Shown here: positions 52,078 to 61,435 of the stretch, in pieces
How the letters are laid out: every line of letters begins with the position of its first letter
How positions within the stretch are numbered: the first letter of the stretch is position 1
Assembly (NCBI RefSeq): GCF_000296445.1
Contig: NZ_JH815198.1
Location: forward strand, 1,241,114-1,305,113
Direction of reading: 5' to 3'
Origin: Slackia piriformis YIT 12062
GTDB lineage: Bacteria > Actinomycetota > Coriobacteriia > Coriobacteriales > Eggerthellaceae
Length of the DNA stretch: 64,000 nucleotides
Position numbers and translations under genes: made by a program
The notes under the pieces: model-generated
What the model was told of the DNA's origin: nothing
The model's input: the letters and a program-made list of their open reading frames with translations, nothing else
Databases searched by the model: none

Positions 52078-52323
52078 ATGCCGCAAGCCACCGCCTTCGT
52101 CGGCCTCGGCATCTATGTCCGCAAAATTGCCGTCATCTCGCCCAACACAACGACCGGCGACCTGCTCTGCGTCTTCGGCTACGACGCCCAGAGACAACCG
52201 GCTGGCCAAGCCCATCCATCATTCCGCCAAGTACGCCTGCAAGCCCACGCCGTCGGCTTCGACCTGATAAAGAGACCGTCCGAAGAGCAACACAAAAGTT
52301 GGCATGTCAGCGCTAGGCGATAA
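52078..52323 (+). pseudogene. Relic of an IS110-family transposase (N-terminal part)
   Basis: The frame starts MPQATAFVGLGIYVRKIAVI, similar to the DEDD motif start VGLDVHKxxIxVA of IS110 transposases. In a shifted frame NRLAKPIHHSAKYACKPT and in the first frame AVGFDLIKRPSEE resemble the following YEAGPTGFDLYR block, so the remnant contains at least one frameshift and ends after about 80 codons. The catalytic C-terminal part and terminal repeats are absent. It is a dead fragment. The assignment is moderate because it rests on short motifs. Confidence 0.5.
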
Positions 52324-52455
52324 ACAACATAGTCGACGCATGCAAACCGTCGCATGGAGTTGTCACTCCATCCTGCAGCCTTATCCGAGACAACCCGATT
52401 TTCCTATTGACAATTTCCTGCTCATATTCAGTAAAGACCACCTCTGGCTACTGCG

Positions 52456-52485
52456 CAAAAAAGGCGTGCGGAAATTACACGCCTT
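52456..52485 (-). terminator. Terminator of the kinase pseudogene
   Basis: AAGGCGTG (52461-52468) and CACGCCTT (52478-52485) form an 8-base stem, followed on the minus strand by TTTTTTGCG. It directly follows the stop at 52490. Confidence 0.8.
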
Positions 52486-52489
52486 CTCA

Positions 52490-54333
52490 CTACCACGCTT
52501 GAGCGTACGCCTCTATAGAGTCGTACGGAGGCAGCTTGCCACCAAGAATCTCGAAAGTCGTTGATTCGCCTTCCGCAGGACAATCCGTATGGGTGGTCGC
52601 CCCATAGACTATTTTTCCCGCATCGTCCCTCAGTACGACCGTCACAGCCACGCCTCCCGTAGAAACGCTGGGCAGCACGCCGCCGAGATATGCCACCTCA
52701 CCGGTAAAATTGGCCCCGCCAAAACCGTCAGGCACGGCGGACGCAGCGGATACCTCGAATTTCGGACTCTCTGCTGCATGCTTCGAAATGTTATAGTCTC
52801 CGGCCTTGCTACCACGAATTCAACGTCTTCAGGCGGCGTCCCGTTTCCGGCAACAAATCCATAGCAAACCGTCTCACCGGGGTTGATGGCAGGCAGAACC
52901 TGCTCATGAGAAAACAGCACCTTGCCCGAAGCGTCCCTGCCCGTGATTTTCACCGTGGGAAACAAAACCCTGAAACCGTCTTTTTCGTTCTTCAGGAGAA
53001 ACGCATAGTTAACGTATCCGCCGGAATCGACAGACCAACCCGAATCCGCTATAGAAAGCGCATCGAACGCAGCTTCCCCATCGGCGTTAGAGCTCTCGCC
53101 GCTTTCAAACGACGGCAGGTTCGATCCGCGCTTCAACCCTTCTTCGACGCCGGCCTGTGCCGCTTCGGCAACAGCGTCTTCTTCGGCGGCATTGCCCGAC
53201 GCGCCGTTCGCGATGCCGCCTTGGCTCGTCGCGGCAGAATTACCCCCGAAGCCTTCCGCAAGACGAGCGCACGTGCTGACATTTAATATGAGACGCCGCT
53301 AATGCAGCAACAACCGCCACCGATAAAAGCCCTATTTTCAACGCCGCGTGAACACGGCTTTCACGCAGCGTTGCTTGGTCCTGCGCAGCAACATGAGCAG
53401 CGGCCGACTCAAGCGCCTCTCTCTTCAAGGACTCATCAGACCGAGGTTGCGAACCGGAATCGTCAGCTTGGAACCGCGAATCCGACGGTTCGGAAGCGTC
53501 CTGCCGGCTCCGAGAATCCAACGCACCTGGATTGCCGAGGTTTTCGCACGTCACAGCCAGCGCCCGAGAAAAATCGACAATCGACTGGTAGCGATTGCCC
53601 GGCTCGAAGACCGTTCCCTTCTTTATTATTTCGGCGATATCGGCCGGAACCACCTGCGAATCCCCGATCGCCTGCGAAAACGCTTTGCTTCCCGGCTCAG
53701 GGCTGACCCCTGTCAGCAAATACCCCAGCATTTGTGAAACGGAATACACATCACTGCGCACATCCGCAGGGGCGAACCCGTACTGTTCGGGCGCGGCAAA
53801 CCCCATGTGCCGAATCTCGCAACGTCATCGGAGGATTTCTGAAACTCGAACTTGGCAATGCCGAAGTCGATTAGATGAGCGCCGTCGGCCGCAATGATAA
53901 CGTTCGCAGGAGCCACGTCGCAATGAACCATTCCATGCACGTGCATATCGGCAAGCGCCTCGCATACATCCTGCACCGCCTGTACGGCTTCATCTACTGG
54001 CAGCCGACCACGAGCGGCCACGAGACTTTCGAGCGTATTTCCCGGCACGAAATCATACACCGCGACAAAGCAATCGGGCAGTTCGTACGTCAGCGCAACC
54101 CGGGGCAAGCGCAACGAGTCGCACTCTTGAAGCACAGCCCATACTGCACGATTGGCAAGATTCAGCGGGATTTTCTTGCGGACGAACGGACCCGACCCTT
54201 CCATGGTTACACGTTCCGTCACACCTTTGCCGTGGCTTTCAACGAACGTGCGCTCAACATGGTAAGCATCGTCGATGCTCAGCGCATGTATGAGCTGCTC
54301 TTCATTCAAACCAACTATCCTCGTTCGCGGCAT
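52490..54333 (-). pseudogene. Membrane Ser/Thr protein kinase broken by three frameshifts
   Basis: Four frame segments read as one kinase. Segment one (from the ATG at 54333) carries the lysine region FVRKKIPLNLA, catalytic loop HCDVAPANVII and DFGIAKFEF. The frame slips near 53806, after DDVARFGT, and resumes MGFAAPEQYGFAPADVRSDVYS, the APE-like helix. A linker and a membrane helix (IGLLSVAVVAALAAS) follow. The frame slips again near 53285, resuming LNVSTCARLAEGFGG. A third slip near 52805 leads to the extracellular C-terminus (AVPDGFGGANFTGEVAYLGG). The whole is about 610 codons. Each slip looks like a single base. The HTH gene upstream belongs to a family often found beside such kinases. 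Confidence 0.8.
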
Positions 54334-54588
54334 AGGTACGAAAACCACCTTTTCTGGCGCGTTCGTCGAAGCCGCAAGCGAACATCCGAACAAACGTCGG
54401 TCGAAATTGTAAACAGAACGTGCAATCGCTTCATCAGTGCACAACTGAATTTGGAGAAAGTGCGGTACAGCAAGCCTGGAATCGACGAGGGCTCGAATCG
54501 AGGCAAACCGAAATCGGTACGATGTTTGACCAGACCCGACAGGAAAGGCCGTCCAATCAGGCCATTGAAAGATCAGAGGCGCGTCAGG

Positions 54589-55035
54589 CTAACGCAGAGG
54601 ACCCGTTCCTAAAAGCGTCTTCTCGCCGAGATCCCACAAGGTATCGTCGCACTCTTCCCGCGTCATGCCGTGATCGATGCACCATGCAATAATAGCGTCA
54701 CGACGCACTTTCGGCCATAGTTCAGACGCTCCCGCCAAACGAAGGATGCGCTGTGTCTCTTCGAACGTGCATCCCATGCCGAATGCGATCATAATCGTTT
54801 TATCCCGACCTGGGTGAAGGCATTTTCCTTTGAAGATATCGTAGGTGACCGTGGGAGGCTGTACGCCCGACGCGCGTATCACCTCGGCGACTTTCATGCC
54901 TTTTTCATCCAACAATTCATGGAGATACGCGCTGAGCGTACGGTCGAGCGTGACTTCCTCGTCAAGATATTCCTGCGGACTCGCTGCAGCACGCAGACGC
55001 GCAAGCAAATCTTCGGTCAAACGCTCTTCAGGCAT
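54589..55035 (-). CDS. HTH-type regulator paired with the kinase
   Basis: A 148-residue DNA-binding protein from the ATG at 55035. The N-terminus is helical and acidic; then YLHELLDEKGMKVAEVIRASGVQ and YDIFKGKCLHPGRDKTIMIAFGMGCTFEETQRILRLAG form a XRE-like helix-turn-helix, followed by a charged helical C-terminus (CIDHGMTREECDDTLWDLGEK). This architecture occurs in many gut Firmicutes and actinobacteria, commonly next to a Ser/Thr kinase, as here. In this case the regulator is intact while the kinase, 255 bases downstream, is broken. Those 255 bases hold no gene. The longer frame to 55137 is not supported by a ribosome-binding site. Confidence 0.8.
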   Translation of the reverse strand: MPEERLTEDLLARLRAAASPQEYLDEEVTLDRTLSAYLHELLDEKGMKVAEVIRASGVQPPTVTYDIFKGKCLHPGRDKTIMIAFGMGCTFEETQRILRLAGASELWPKVRRDAIIAWCIDHGMTREECDDTLWDLGEKTLLGTGPLR

Positions 55036-55350
55036 AACATTCCCATCATTCAGATACACATTACGAACAAACGAATTCGGCACGACATCGCGCGAACGAC
55101 GAAACGAGCAAGCCGTGCGATTCGAAGAGACAAGCACGACTCAAGGAATAAAACATATCGTTTGCCTCCCTCCGAAACTATTACGCCACGACGTCCCCAA
55201 GCATGATTCGAGACGGTATGCTCCCAAGTTTAGAACGATTTGCGCCAATACGGTTCCGGGCCAAAGGAACAACCGATAATTGCCCGGACGCGAAAGGGAC
55301 CGTACGGCTTGTGCGCAGTTCTAGATGGACTCCTTACGTTACCCGGAAAC
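55036..55350. other. Intergenic stretch upstream of the HTH regulator
   Basis: About 315 bases between the HTH gene start and the terminator of the ATPase gene. It should hold the HTH promoter, but I see no consensus pair. No gene, RNA or repeat was found. Confidence 0.4.
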
Positions 55351-55351
55351 G

Positions 55352-55382
55352 AAAAAGGCGGCCCGCACAACAGACCGCCCTT
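55352..55382 (-). terminator. Terminator of the P-type ATPase gene
   Basis: AAGGCGG (55355-55361) and CCGCC (55375-55379) pair around a loop, with TTTTTC following on the minus strand. It lies about 25 bases after the ATPase stop. Confidence 0.7.
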
Positions 55383-55406
55383 GAATGCGTGACTTTGCTC
55401 GAAGCT

Positions 55407-58025
55407 TTACTTCTTCAGCAGCATCTTGAACAAACGGCCGACCTGCACGACCGCGGTAGGAGCAAACGCAAGACCCACGATTTGCGCGAATTGCATACCC
55501 GTCAACGGCGCAACGGAAAACGCACTCTGCAAGAACGGGACGAACAGCACCAGCGAAAGAAGGACGAATCCACCGAGCCATGCCAGGGGAACCCACTTAT
55601 TGGTGCAAAGTCCCAGTTTGAAAATGGACTCTTCGCCACGGCAGTTGAACCCATGGAACAGGCGCGCCAGCGCCAACGTGGCAAACGCCATCGTAGAAGC
55701 AAGAGCGGCACCGCCTGCAGAAAGCCCCAGATAGAACGCCGTCATCGATGCCGCAGCGATCAGAGCACCATGCCAAACCACCTTGCGTGCAAGCGGAGCG
55801 TCCAAAATGGACGACTTAGGGTCGCGCGGCTTCTGGTCGAGCAGGCCCTTGCGAGCGGGCTCAAGACCGAGCGCGATAGCGGGCAGGCTGTCCGTCAAAA
55901 GATTGATGAACAGCAGATGCACCGGCGCGAACGGCACAGGCAGAGCCGCAAGCGACGCGAACAAAACAGCCATGATGCCCGCCATGTTGCCCGAAAGCAG
56001 GAAATGAATGGACGCCTTGATGTTCGCGTAGATGCTTCGCCCGTTCACAACGGCCTTCACAATAGTGGCGAAATTATCATCCGCAAGCACCATGGAGGCG
56101 GCGTCCTTGCTGACCTCCGTGCCCGTGATGCCCATTGCCACGCCGACGTCCGCCTTCTTCAAAGCAGGAGCATCGTTCACGCCGTCGCCCGTCATGGAGA
56201 CGATGCAGCCGCGACGCTGCCACGCCGAGACGATGCGAATCTTGTGCTCGGGAGAGACGCGCGCATACACCGAAACCTTGGGCAGCACCTCGTCGAGCTG
56301 CTCGTCGCTCATGGCGTCGAGCTCGGTTCCCTCAAGCGCGATATCGCCGTCTTCGAAAATGCCCACGGTGCGCCCGATGGCGGCGGCTGTCACTTTGTGG
56401 TCGCCCGTGACCATGATAGTGCGAATGCCGCCGCGCTTGGCATCGGCGACCGCCTGCGCGCTTTCCATACGCGGAGGGTCAACCATGGCGACAAGACCCA
56501 CGAACGTGAAATCGCGTTCGTCATCAAGCGAGATATCGGCGCTTGGAACCGTGCGGTTCGCAAACGCAAGCACGCGCAGACCCTGCTTGGAGAAAGCGTC
56601 GTTCGCGGCAGCAATGTCCGCACGCATCTCGTCGGTCATCTCCACATCGCCCTCATGAGTCATCATACGCGCACAACGTGCGAGCAAGACATCGGGAGCA
56701 CCTTTGGTCAGCATGAGCAAAGAACCATCGAGCTCATGTACGGTGCTCATGAGCTTTCGGTCCGAATCGAACGCAAGCTCTGCAAGCCGCGGGTACTCAA
56801 CACGCGCATCCTCTTCACGAAGACCGTGGGCATCACCCCAATCAACCAGGGCGATTTCGGTCGGGTCGCCCACAGCGGCACCGGTTTCTTCGTCCGTTGT
56901 GGCATCGCTTGCCAGAAGGCCCACGCGAACCAAACGAAGCATGACCGGATCGTCCGTCGAGGCATCGGCAGCTTCAACGACGTCGCCATCCGCCCACGCC
57001 TTGACAACCGTCATTTTATTCTGCGTGAGCGTACCCGTCTTGTCGGAGCAGATAACGCGCACCGATCCGAGGCTTTCCACGGCCTTGAGGTCTTTGATGA
57101 TGGCGTTTTCCTTGGCCATCTTCTGCGTGCCCATCGCCAAGACAATCGTGACGATGGAGCTGAGCGCCTCAGGAATAGCCGCAACGGCAAGCGCCACAGC
57201 GAACAGCAAAGAGTCCATGACCGGCATACGGCTACGGAACACCGACAGCGCGAACACCAGAACGCACACGGCCAAAACCGCTACGGCAAGCTTCTTCGAG
57301 AAATCGTCCAGGTTCTGCTGCAGCGGCGTTTTGCGCTGTTGGGTCTGGTTCATCAGATGAGCAATATGCCCAATCTCGGTTTGCATGCCCGTCCCCGTAA
57401 CCAGCATCACGCCGCGGCCATACGTCACCAGCGAACCGGAAAACGCCATGTTCGCCTGGTCGCCCAAAGCCACTGAGGTGCCTTCGAGGGCGTCGACGCT
57501 TTTCTCAACAGCCTCGGATTCACCCGTCAGTGAGCTTTCGTTCACTTTAAGGGAATAGCTTTCGATCAATCTGCCGTCGGCAACCACCATGTCGCCCGCT
57601 TCCAGAAAGACAATATCTCCGGGAACGACATTCGGACCTGCGATTTCTTCGCGCACGCCGTTGCGCAAGACCTTGGCAACCGGCGCCGACATACTCTTGA
57701 GCGCATCGAGCGACTTTTCTGCCTTCACATACTGCACCGTGCCAAGAATCGCGTTCAGAATCAGCACTGCAATGATGACCGCCGTGCTTTCCACATCTCC
57801 CGTCAGCATTGAAATGCCCGCCGCGATGATAAGAATCACCACAAGCAGATCCTTGAATTGGTCCAAAAAGACCATCGCAACGCTTTTCTTCTTGCCCTCC
57901 GCAAGCTGATTGGGGCCATGCGCCTCAAGGCGCTCCTTCGCTTGCTCGTCGGACAGACCGTCCGCAGAGGCATCGAGGCGCGAAAGGGCCTCGGATGCCG
58001 TCATGCGGTAATACGGCTCAGCCAT
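55407..58025 (-). CDS. P-type cation (calcium-type) ATPase
   Basis: An 872-residue P2A-type pump, most like bacterial Ca2+-ATPases, exporting cations using ATP. Start at 58025 with GAAAGGGG. Order of parts: cation ATPase N-terminus (EALSRLDASADGLSDEQA), actuator domain with VNESSLTGESEAVEK, the ion-site helix PEALSSIVTIVLAMG (the PEAL form seen in bacterial Ca pumps such as LMCA1 rather than PEGL), phosphorylation site CSDKTGTLTQNKM, nucleotide-domain KGAPDVLL, hinge TGDGVNDAPALKKADVG, and four C-terminal helices. About ten membrane helices in all. It may move Ca2+; Mn2+ is possible. A TetR gene lies just upstream on the same strand. Confidence 0.93.
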   Translation of the reverse strand: MAEPYYRMTASEALSRLDASADGLSDEQAKERLEAHGPNQLAEGKKKSVAMVFLDQFKDLLVVILIIAAGISMLTGDVESTAVIIAVLILNAILGTVQYVKAEKSLDALKSMSAPVAKVLRNGVREEIAGPNVVPGDIVFLEAGDMVVADGRLIESYSLKVNESSLTGESEAVEKSVDALEGTSVALGDQANMAFSGSLVTYGRGVMLVTGTGMQTEIGHIAHLMNQTQQRKTPLQQNLDDFSKKLAVAVLAVCVLVFALSVFRSRMPVMDSLLFAVALAVAAIPEALSSIVTIVLAMGTQKMAKENAIIKDLKAVESLGSVRVICSDKTGTLTQNKMTVVKAWADGDVVEAADASTDDPVMLRLVRVGLLASDATTDEETGAAVGDPTEIALVDWGDAHGLREEDARVEYPRLAELAFDSDRKLMSTVHELDGSLLMLTKGAPDVLLARCARMMTHEGDVEMTDEMRADIAAANDAFSKQGLRVLAFANRTVPSADISLDDERDFTFVGLVAMVDPPRMESAQAVADAKRGGIRTIMVTGDHKVTAAAIGRTVGIFEDGDIALEGTELDAMSDEQLDEVLPKVSVYARVSPEHKIRIVSAWQRRGCIVSMTGDGVNDAPALKKADVGVAMGITGTEVSKDAASMVLADDNFATIVKAVVNGRSIYANIKASIHFLLSGNMAGIMAVLFASLAALPVPFAPVHLLFINLLTDSLPAIALGLEPARKGLLDQKPRDPKSSILDAPLARKVVWHGALIAAASMTAFYLGLSAGGAALASTMAFATLALARLFHGFNCRGEESIFKLGLCTNKWVPLAWLGGFVLLSLVLFVPFLQSAFSVAPLTGMQFAQIVGLAFAPTAVVQVGRLFKMLLKK

Positions 58026-58138
58026 AACTTCCCCTTTCTCTCTTTCCCACGCCGAGCAGTGTAACGAGGAAAGAAAGACGCATCCCTGGAAAGCATCAAC
58101 CGTTTCCGACATGAAAGAATGATGCGTGCGGCTTGCTT

Positions 58139-58879
58139 TTACTGCACCGGAGTGCGCCACGCGCAAGGGTCGGGCGCCGCGCCGGCGCGAATACCCTCGA
58201 TGATCACGAAGAGACCGTTTTCGAAAGAGCGTTCGGAATAGCCCGCTTTGACCGTACGGCGCCACCGTTCGTTAGGGCGCACAATCCGCGTCGTAGGAGC
58301 GCGATGCCCCGTAAGCATTCCTGGAACGCGCGACTCGGTGGCAAAACGGGTTCCGTCGCCTGCTCCGTGGACATTGGGGTCGGGCGCCGGCGGCTCCTCC
58401 CCTTTCTCAACGCGCTGGAACGACCTGAGGCAGAAGCCCGCAAAAAACGCGTCGGCGATGCTTAACAGCTGAACGGCAATCTCTTCAGGCATTCCCTGGG
58501 CAAGATATATCGCCCGCAGGCGCATCATATACAGCTCAAGCCCGTCGGAAATGCACGGGTTGTTCATAAGCTCGGCAAAATGAGGGTGCTCGACGCACGC
58601 CTTGCGAAGCGAGTGCATGGTACGAAGCAACGTTTCGCCCCACTGCTCGCCGCGAACCGCGCGCGTATCCACGCGTTCGAGGAAACGCGCCATAACTTCG
58701 TTGAGAAGCATCTCGCGCGAAGGAACGTAACCGTACACCGCCATGGCCGTAACGCCCAGCTTCGAGCCAAGCGCCCGCATGGAGCAGGCATCCACGCCGT
58801 CGGCATCGATGATGGCATATGCCGCCGCAATGACCTCAGCCTTGGTAAGCGTACCCCGTTTTCTCTTCTGCTCGGCCAT
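58139..58879 (-). CDS. TetR-family regulator
   Basis: A 246-residue repressor-type protein. The N-terminal HTH (LTKAEVIAAAYAIIDADG, ACSMRALGSKLGVTAMAVYGYVPSREML in parts) is typical of TetR/TetR_C-like regulators, and the C-terminus is a ligand-binding helical domain. It has a strong AAAGGAGG ribosome-binding site. A palindrome of 26 bases lies 14 bases upstream of the start, so it probably autoregulates, and perhaps the ATPase gene 113 bases downstream on the same strand as well. Confidence 0.88.
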   Translation of the reverse strand: MAEQKRKRGTLTKAEVIAAAYAIIDADGVDACSMRALGSKLGVTAMAVYGYVPSREMLLNEVMARFLERVDTRAVRGEQWGETLLRTMHSLRKACVEHPHFAELMNNPCISDGLELYMMRLRAIYLAQGMPEEIAVQLLSIADAFFAGFCLRSFQRVEKGEEPPAPDPNVHGAGDGTRFATESRVPGMLTGHRAPTTRIVRPNERWRRTVKAGYSERSFENGLFVIIEGIRAGAAPDPCAWRTPVQ

Positions 58880-58893
58880 CTATAGTCCTCCTT

Positions 58894-58919
58894 TACGATA
58901 CCACCCATATGGTACCGTA
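58894..58919. promoter_or_regulatory. TetR-type operator
   Basis: TACGATACCA (58894-58903) and TGGTACCGTA (58910-58919) are inverted, 9 of 10 bases matching, with a 6-base spacer. It is immediately upstream of the TetR gene and of its ribosome-binding site, the usual place for autorepression. Confidence 0.65.
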
Positions 58920-58960
58920 GTTTATTTACAGCGTATAGATATAAAAAGTCGCAGGTCATA

Positions 58961-58985
58961 AAAAGAGGGTCCATAGACCCTCTTA
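58961..58985 (-). terminator. Terminator of the small membrane protein gene
   Basis: AAGAGGGTC and GACCCTCTT form a perfect 9-base stem with a CATA loop, followed on the minus strand by TTTTTATG. Confidence 0.85.
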
Positions 58986-59035
58986 CCTCGTGAGACGCAT
59001 AACGTTAGCAGAACGCCCTTTTGACCGACGCTCCC

Positions 59036-59434
59036 CTAACGCCTCTGAATCTTTCGAATCGTGCGGAAAAGGAGGAAGAAAACGCCAATGTAGGAAGCGA
59101 ACGTAAGGGCAAACATGATTGTCGCGAAAGGCTGAATATCCGCGAACATAAGCACCTGACTCATAATCTGTAAAAACGATGCGAAGGCTGCGGCGAACAT
59201 GACATACGAAAGGCTCGCCCCAATGGCAAGGCGCTCTTCTTCCTGACGCTTCTTGGCGCGTTCCTCTTTTCGCGCATTCCCGTTCTTCTTGGAAGGATGC
59301 GCCTTTGTGGATGCGGGCTTTTGCTTGATGACAAGCCCGAGCCATTTGCCCCGACCGAATTGTATGCCGCATACGATGAAAAACACGCACAGCGCAACCA
59401 GCACCGCGAACATGACCATGCCGACGAAATCCAT
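59036..59434 (-). CDS. Small membrane protein of unknown function
   Basis: A 132-residue protein with three membrane segments (MVMFAVLVALCVFFIVCGI, LSYVMFAAAFASFLQIMSQ, ATIMFALTFASYIGVFFLL) and a strongly basic loop (KKNGNARKEERAKKRQEEER) between the first two. The ATG follows AAGGGG closely. It lies 90 bases after tlyA on the same strand and is probably co-transcribed. I do not recognise it. Confidence 0.7.
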   Translation of the reverse strand: MDFVGMVMFAVLVALCVFFIVCGIQFGRGKWLGLVIKQKPASTKAHPSKKNGNARKEERAKKRQEEERLAIGASLSYVMFAAAFASFLQIMSQVLMFADIQPFATIMFALTFASYIGVFFLLFRTIRKIQRR

Positions 59435-59524
59435 ATCCCCTTCTTTCCCTTCATTTCAAGCGCATGCAGCGCCGTATTCTGCAACGCATCATTGTAACGA
59501 AGAACCGCGCCATGGACGAAAAAG

Positions 59525-60253
59525 CTAGGCGGCGCCTTCGTAAATCGCCTTCACGACGTACTCCACATTGCCCTCGGCGCCCTTGATCGGACTTTCGACG
59601 ACCCCCTCGATACGAAAGCCCCGCGCGGCAAACGCCTCTTTCACCTCTTCCACAACGCGACGACGCACCGCCTCGTCGCGAACGATGCCACGATCCGTTT
59701 CGTCGTGCGCGCTTTCGAATTGGGGCTTGATGAGCGCCAGCACCACGCTTCCCCGCGCGCAAAGTGCCGCAAACACGGGAGCAAGCCCCGCCAACCCTAT
59801 AAACGACAGATCGGCCACCAAAACATCGAACGGAGCGCCGAGCTCTTCGGGAGAGGCTGTCTTGATGTTCGTGCGTTCGAACACCGAAACGCGCGGGTCT
59901 TCCCTCAGCTTCCAGGCAAGCTGTCCGTAGTTCACGTCGACGCATGCAACGCTTGCCGCTCCCGCCTGAAGCAGGCAATCGGTGAACCCGCCCGTCGAGC
60001 TTCCAATGTCGATGCAACGCGCCCCTTCGACATTCTGCCCGAAGGCATCAATGGCTCCTTGCAGCTTATGTCCGCCTCGGCTGACGAACGCACGCCTGTT
60101 TTTCACGAAGATATCGGCGTCCTGCCTCACTTTCACAGCCGCGCTCATGGGATACACGTCGTCGACCCTCACTTCATGGGCCAATACGGCACGCAAAGCC
60201 TCCCCCCGATCGGAGAAATACCCGCGATCGACGAGCAGGTCGTCCAGACGCAT
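59525..60253 (-). CDS. tlyA: TlyA-type rRNA 2'-O-methyltransferase
   Basis: TlyA methylates C1409 of 16S and C1920 of 23S rRNA. From the ATG at 60253 the protein has 242 residues. The N-terminal S4 RNA-binding domain (RLDDLLVDRGYFSDRGEALRAV, in parts) leads into the FtsJ-like methyltransferase domain: SRGGHKLQGAID, the SAM motif CIDIGSSTGGFTDCLL, VDVNYGQLAWKL, VADLSFIGL with the catalytic Asp, and IKPQFE with the catalytic Lys. The longer in-frame start (60535) would add 94 low-quality residues; the ribosome-binding site at 60253 is weak. Bases 60254-60614 hold no other supported gene. Confidence 0.9.
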   Translation of the reverse strand: MRLDDLLVDRGYFSDRGEALRAVLAHEVRVDDVYPMSAAVKVRQDADIFVKNRRAFVSRGGHKLQGAIDAFGQNVEGARCIDIGSSTGGFTDCLLQAGAASVACVDVNYGQLAWKLREDPRVSVFERTNIKTASPEELGAPFDVLVADLSFIGLAGLAPVFAALCARGSVVLALIKPQFESAHDETDRGIVRDEAVRRRVVEEVKEAFAARGFRIEGVVESPIKGAEGNVEYVVKAIYEGAA

Positions 60254-60614
60254 CTTTTTCGGTTTGGTTTTGCACTCGGTATTTCGTCCCAAAGAGGATG
60301 AGGAGTTCGCCTCATTCCTCGACGCATCTTGGGCCGCGGCGGCAGGGAACTCGCTGTTCGAAGAACCGCACTGCATTGAGGCAGCACGGTCGCAACGCCC
60401 AGAGTCCACTTCGCTGATTTCGCAATTCGACACAACGAACCTTTCTTCATAATGACGGAAGGGAGACGACGCGCTTCGAAGAAGCCCCGTACGCAGACTT
60501 GCGACGCATGCCGGCCAATCAAGCGCGCTGCACAACCTCCTGAAAAAACTTTGCTTTTTTCTTTCCTACGATGTCAAGAAACGCATCGCCCGTTCGTATT
60601 GTAAGCGAGCAACG

Positions 60615-61382
60615 TTGCAAAGGATACCGAATGAAACCGAAGGAGGGCGCCATGCACATGAACGAACATGCGGCGCACGCGCCGTCACACCTCGATATCG
60701 CGCTGCGCACATCGACCCCGAAACTGAAGCACGACGCCTCGTATCCACATACTCAAACCTGATCTTGCGTCTCAGCTTTACCTATCTGAAATCTACCCAT
60801 GATGCGCAGGATATCTGCCAAAGCGTCCTGATGAAGCTCATCGAACGCCAGAAGGCATTCCAGGACCTGGAGCATGAGAAAGCCTGGGTAGTGCGAACCA
60901 CGGCAAACGCCTGCAAAGACGCACTGCGCAATGCTTACCGCCGCACATCAACCCCGCTTGAAGCTGCCGACGCCTGCCGTGCGCCCGAAGAACCCGAAGG
61001 AAGCGCCGTCTTGGACGCGGTGATGGAGCTCGACGAGAAATATCGCGAAGCAATCTACCTGCACTATTACGAAGGGTATTCCATTGCCGAAATTGCCGCC
61101 ATAACGAACCGCACCGTGTCTGCGGTGGCGGCGCATCTGAGCCGCGGCCGCACGAAATTGCGCACGGCGCTTGGAGAAAAGGTCGGCGAGCTCGGTTCCA
61201 ATCAGAACGAAAACACAGTCGGCGAAGACAGCCTCGCGGCAGGAAGAAAGCATGCGCCACGTGCGCCTGACGGCCGCAAAAGCGCCGGCAAGGCATCGAA
61301 GCACGACTTCAACCGTCGCGAGCGACAAAACGCCATCGCTTCGGCGCCAATCGCAGGCTTGAGCCAAACCCTCCGTCGGTAA
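60615..61382 (+). CDS. ECF-like sigma factor, apparently frameshifted near the N-terminus
   Basis: A sigma-70-family factor of the extracytoplasmic-function type. Region 2 is LILRLSFTYLKSTHDAQDICQSVLMKL (in parts) and region 4 YREAIYLHYYEGYSIAEIAAITNRTVSAV with SRGRTKLR. The open frame runs from a TTG at 60615 but has no ATG or ribosome-binding site. A strong AAGGAGG followed by ATG at 60652 lies in the other frame (MHMNEHAAH...), which reaches a stop at 60760. One base change between 60652 and about 60735 would join this start to the sigma domain. The last 60 residues are an unusual basic tail. The gene is followed by its anti-sigma-like partner. Confidence 0.75.
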   Translation: MQRIPNETEGGRHAHERTCGARAVTPRYRAAHIDPETEARRLVSTYSNLILRLSFTYLKSTHDAQDICQSVLMKLIERQKAFQDLEHEKAWVVRTTANACKDALRNAYRRTSTPLEAADACRAPEEPEGSAVLDAVMELDEKYREAIYLHYYEGYSIAEIAAITNRTVSAVAAHLSRGRTKLRTALGEKVGELGSNQNENTVGEDSLAAGRKHAPRAPDGRKSAGKASKHDFNRRERQNAIASAPIAGLSQTLRR

Positions 61383-61435
61383 AACGCGCCCGACGCATCC
61401 TCTTGCATCCGACCTACGTCTCCTTGGAGGTCATC

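Noticed and set aside
55203-57476. A 757-codon plus-strand frame opposite the P-type ATPase
   Set aside because: Arg/His-rich composition without domains. The opposite strand encodes a complete ATPase.
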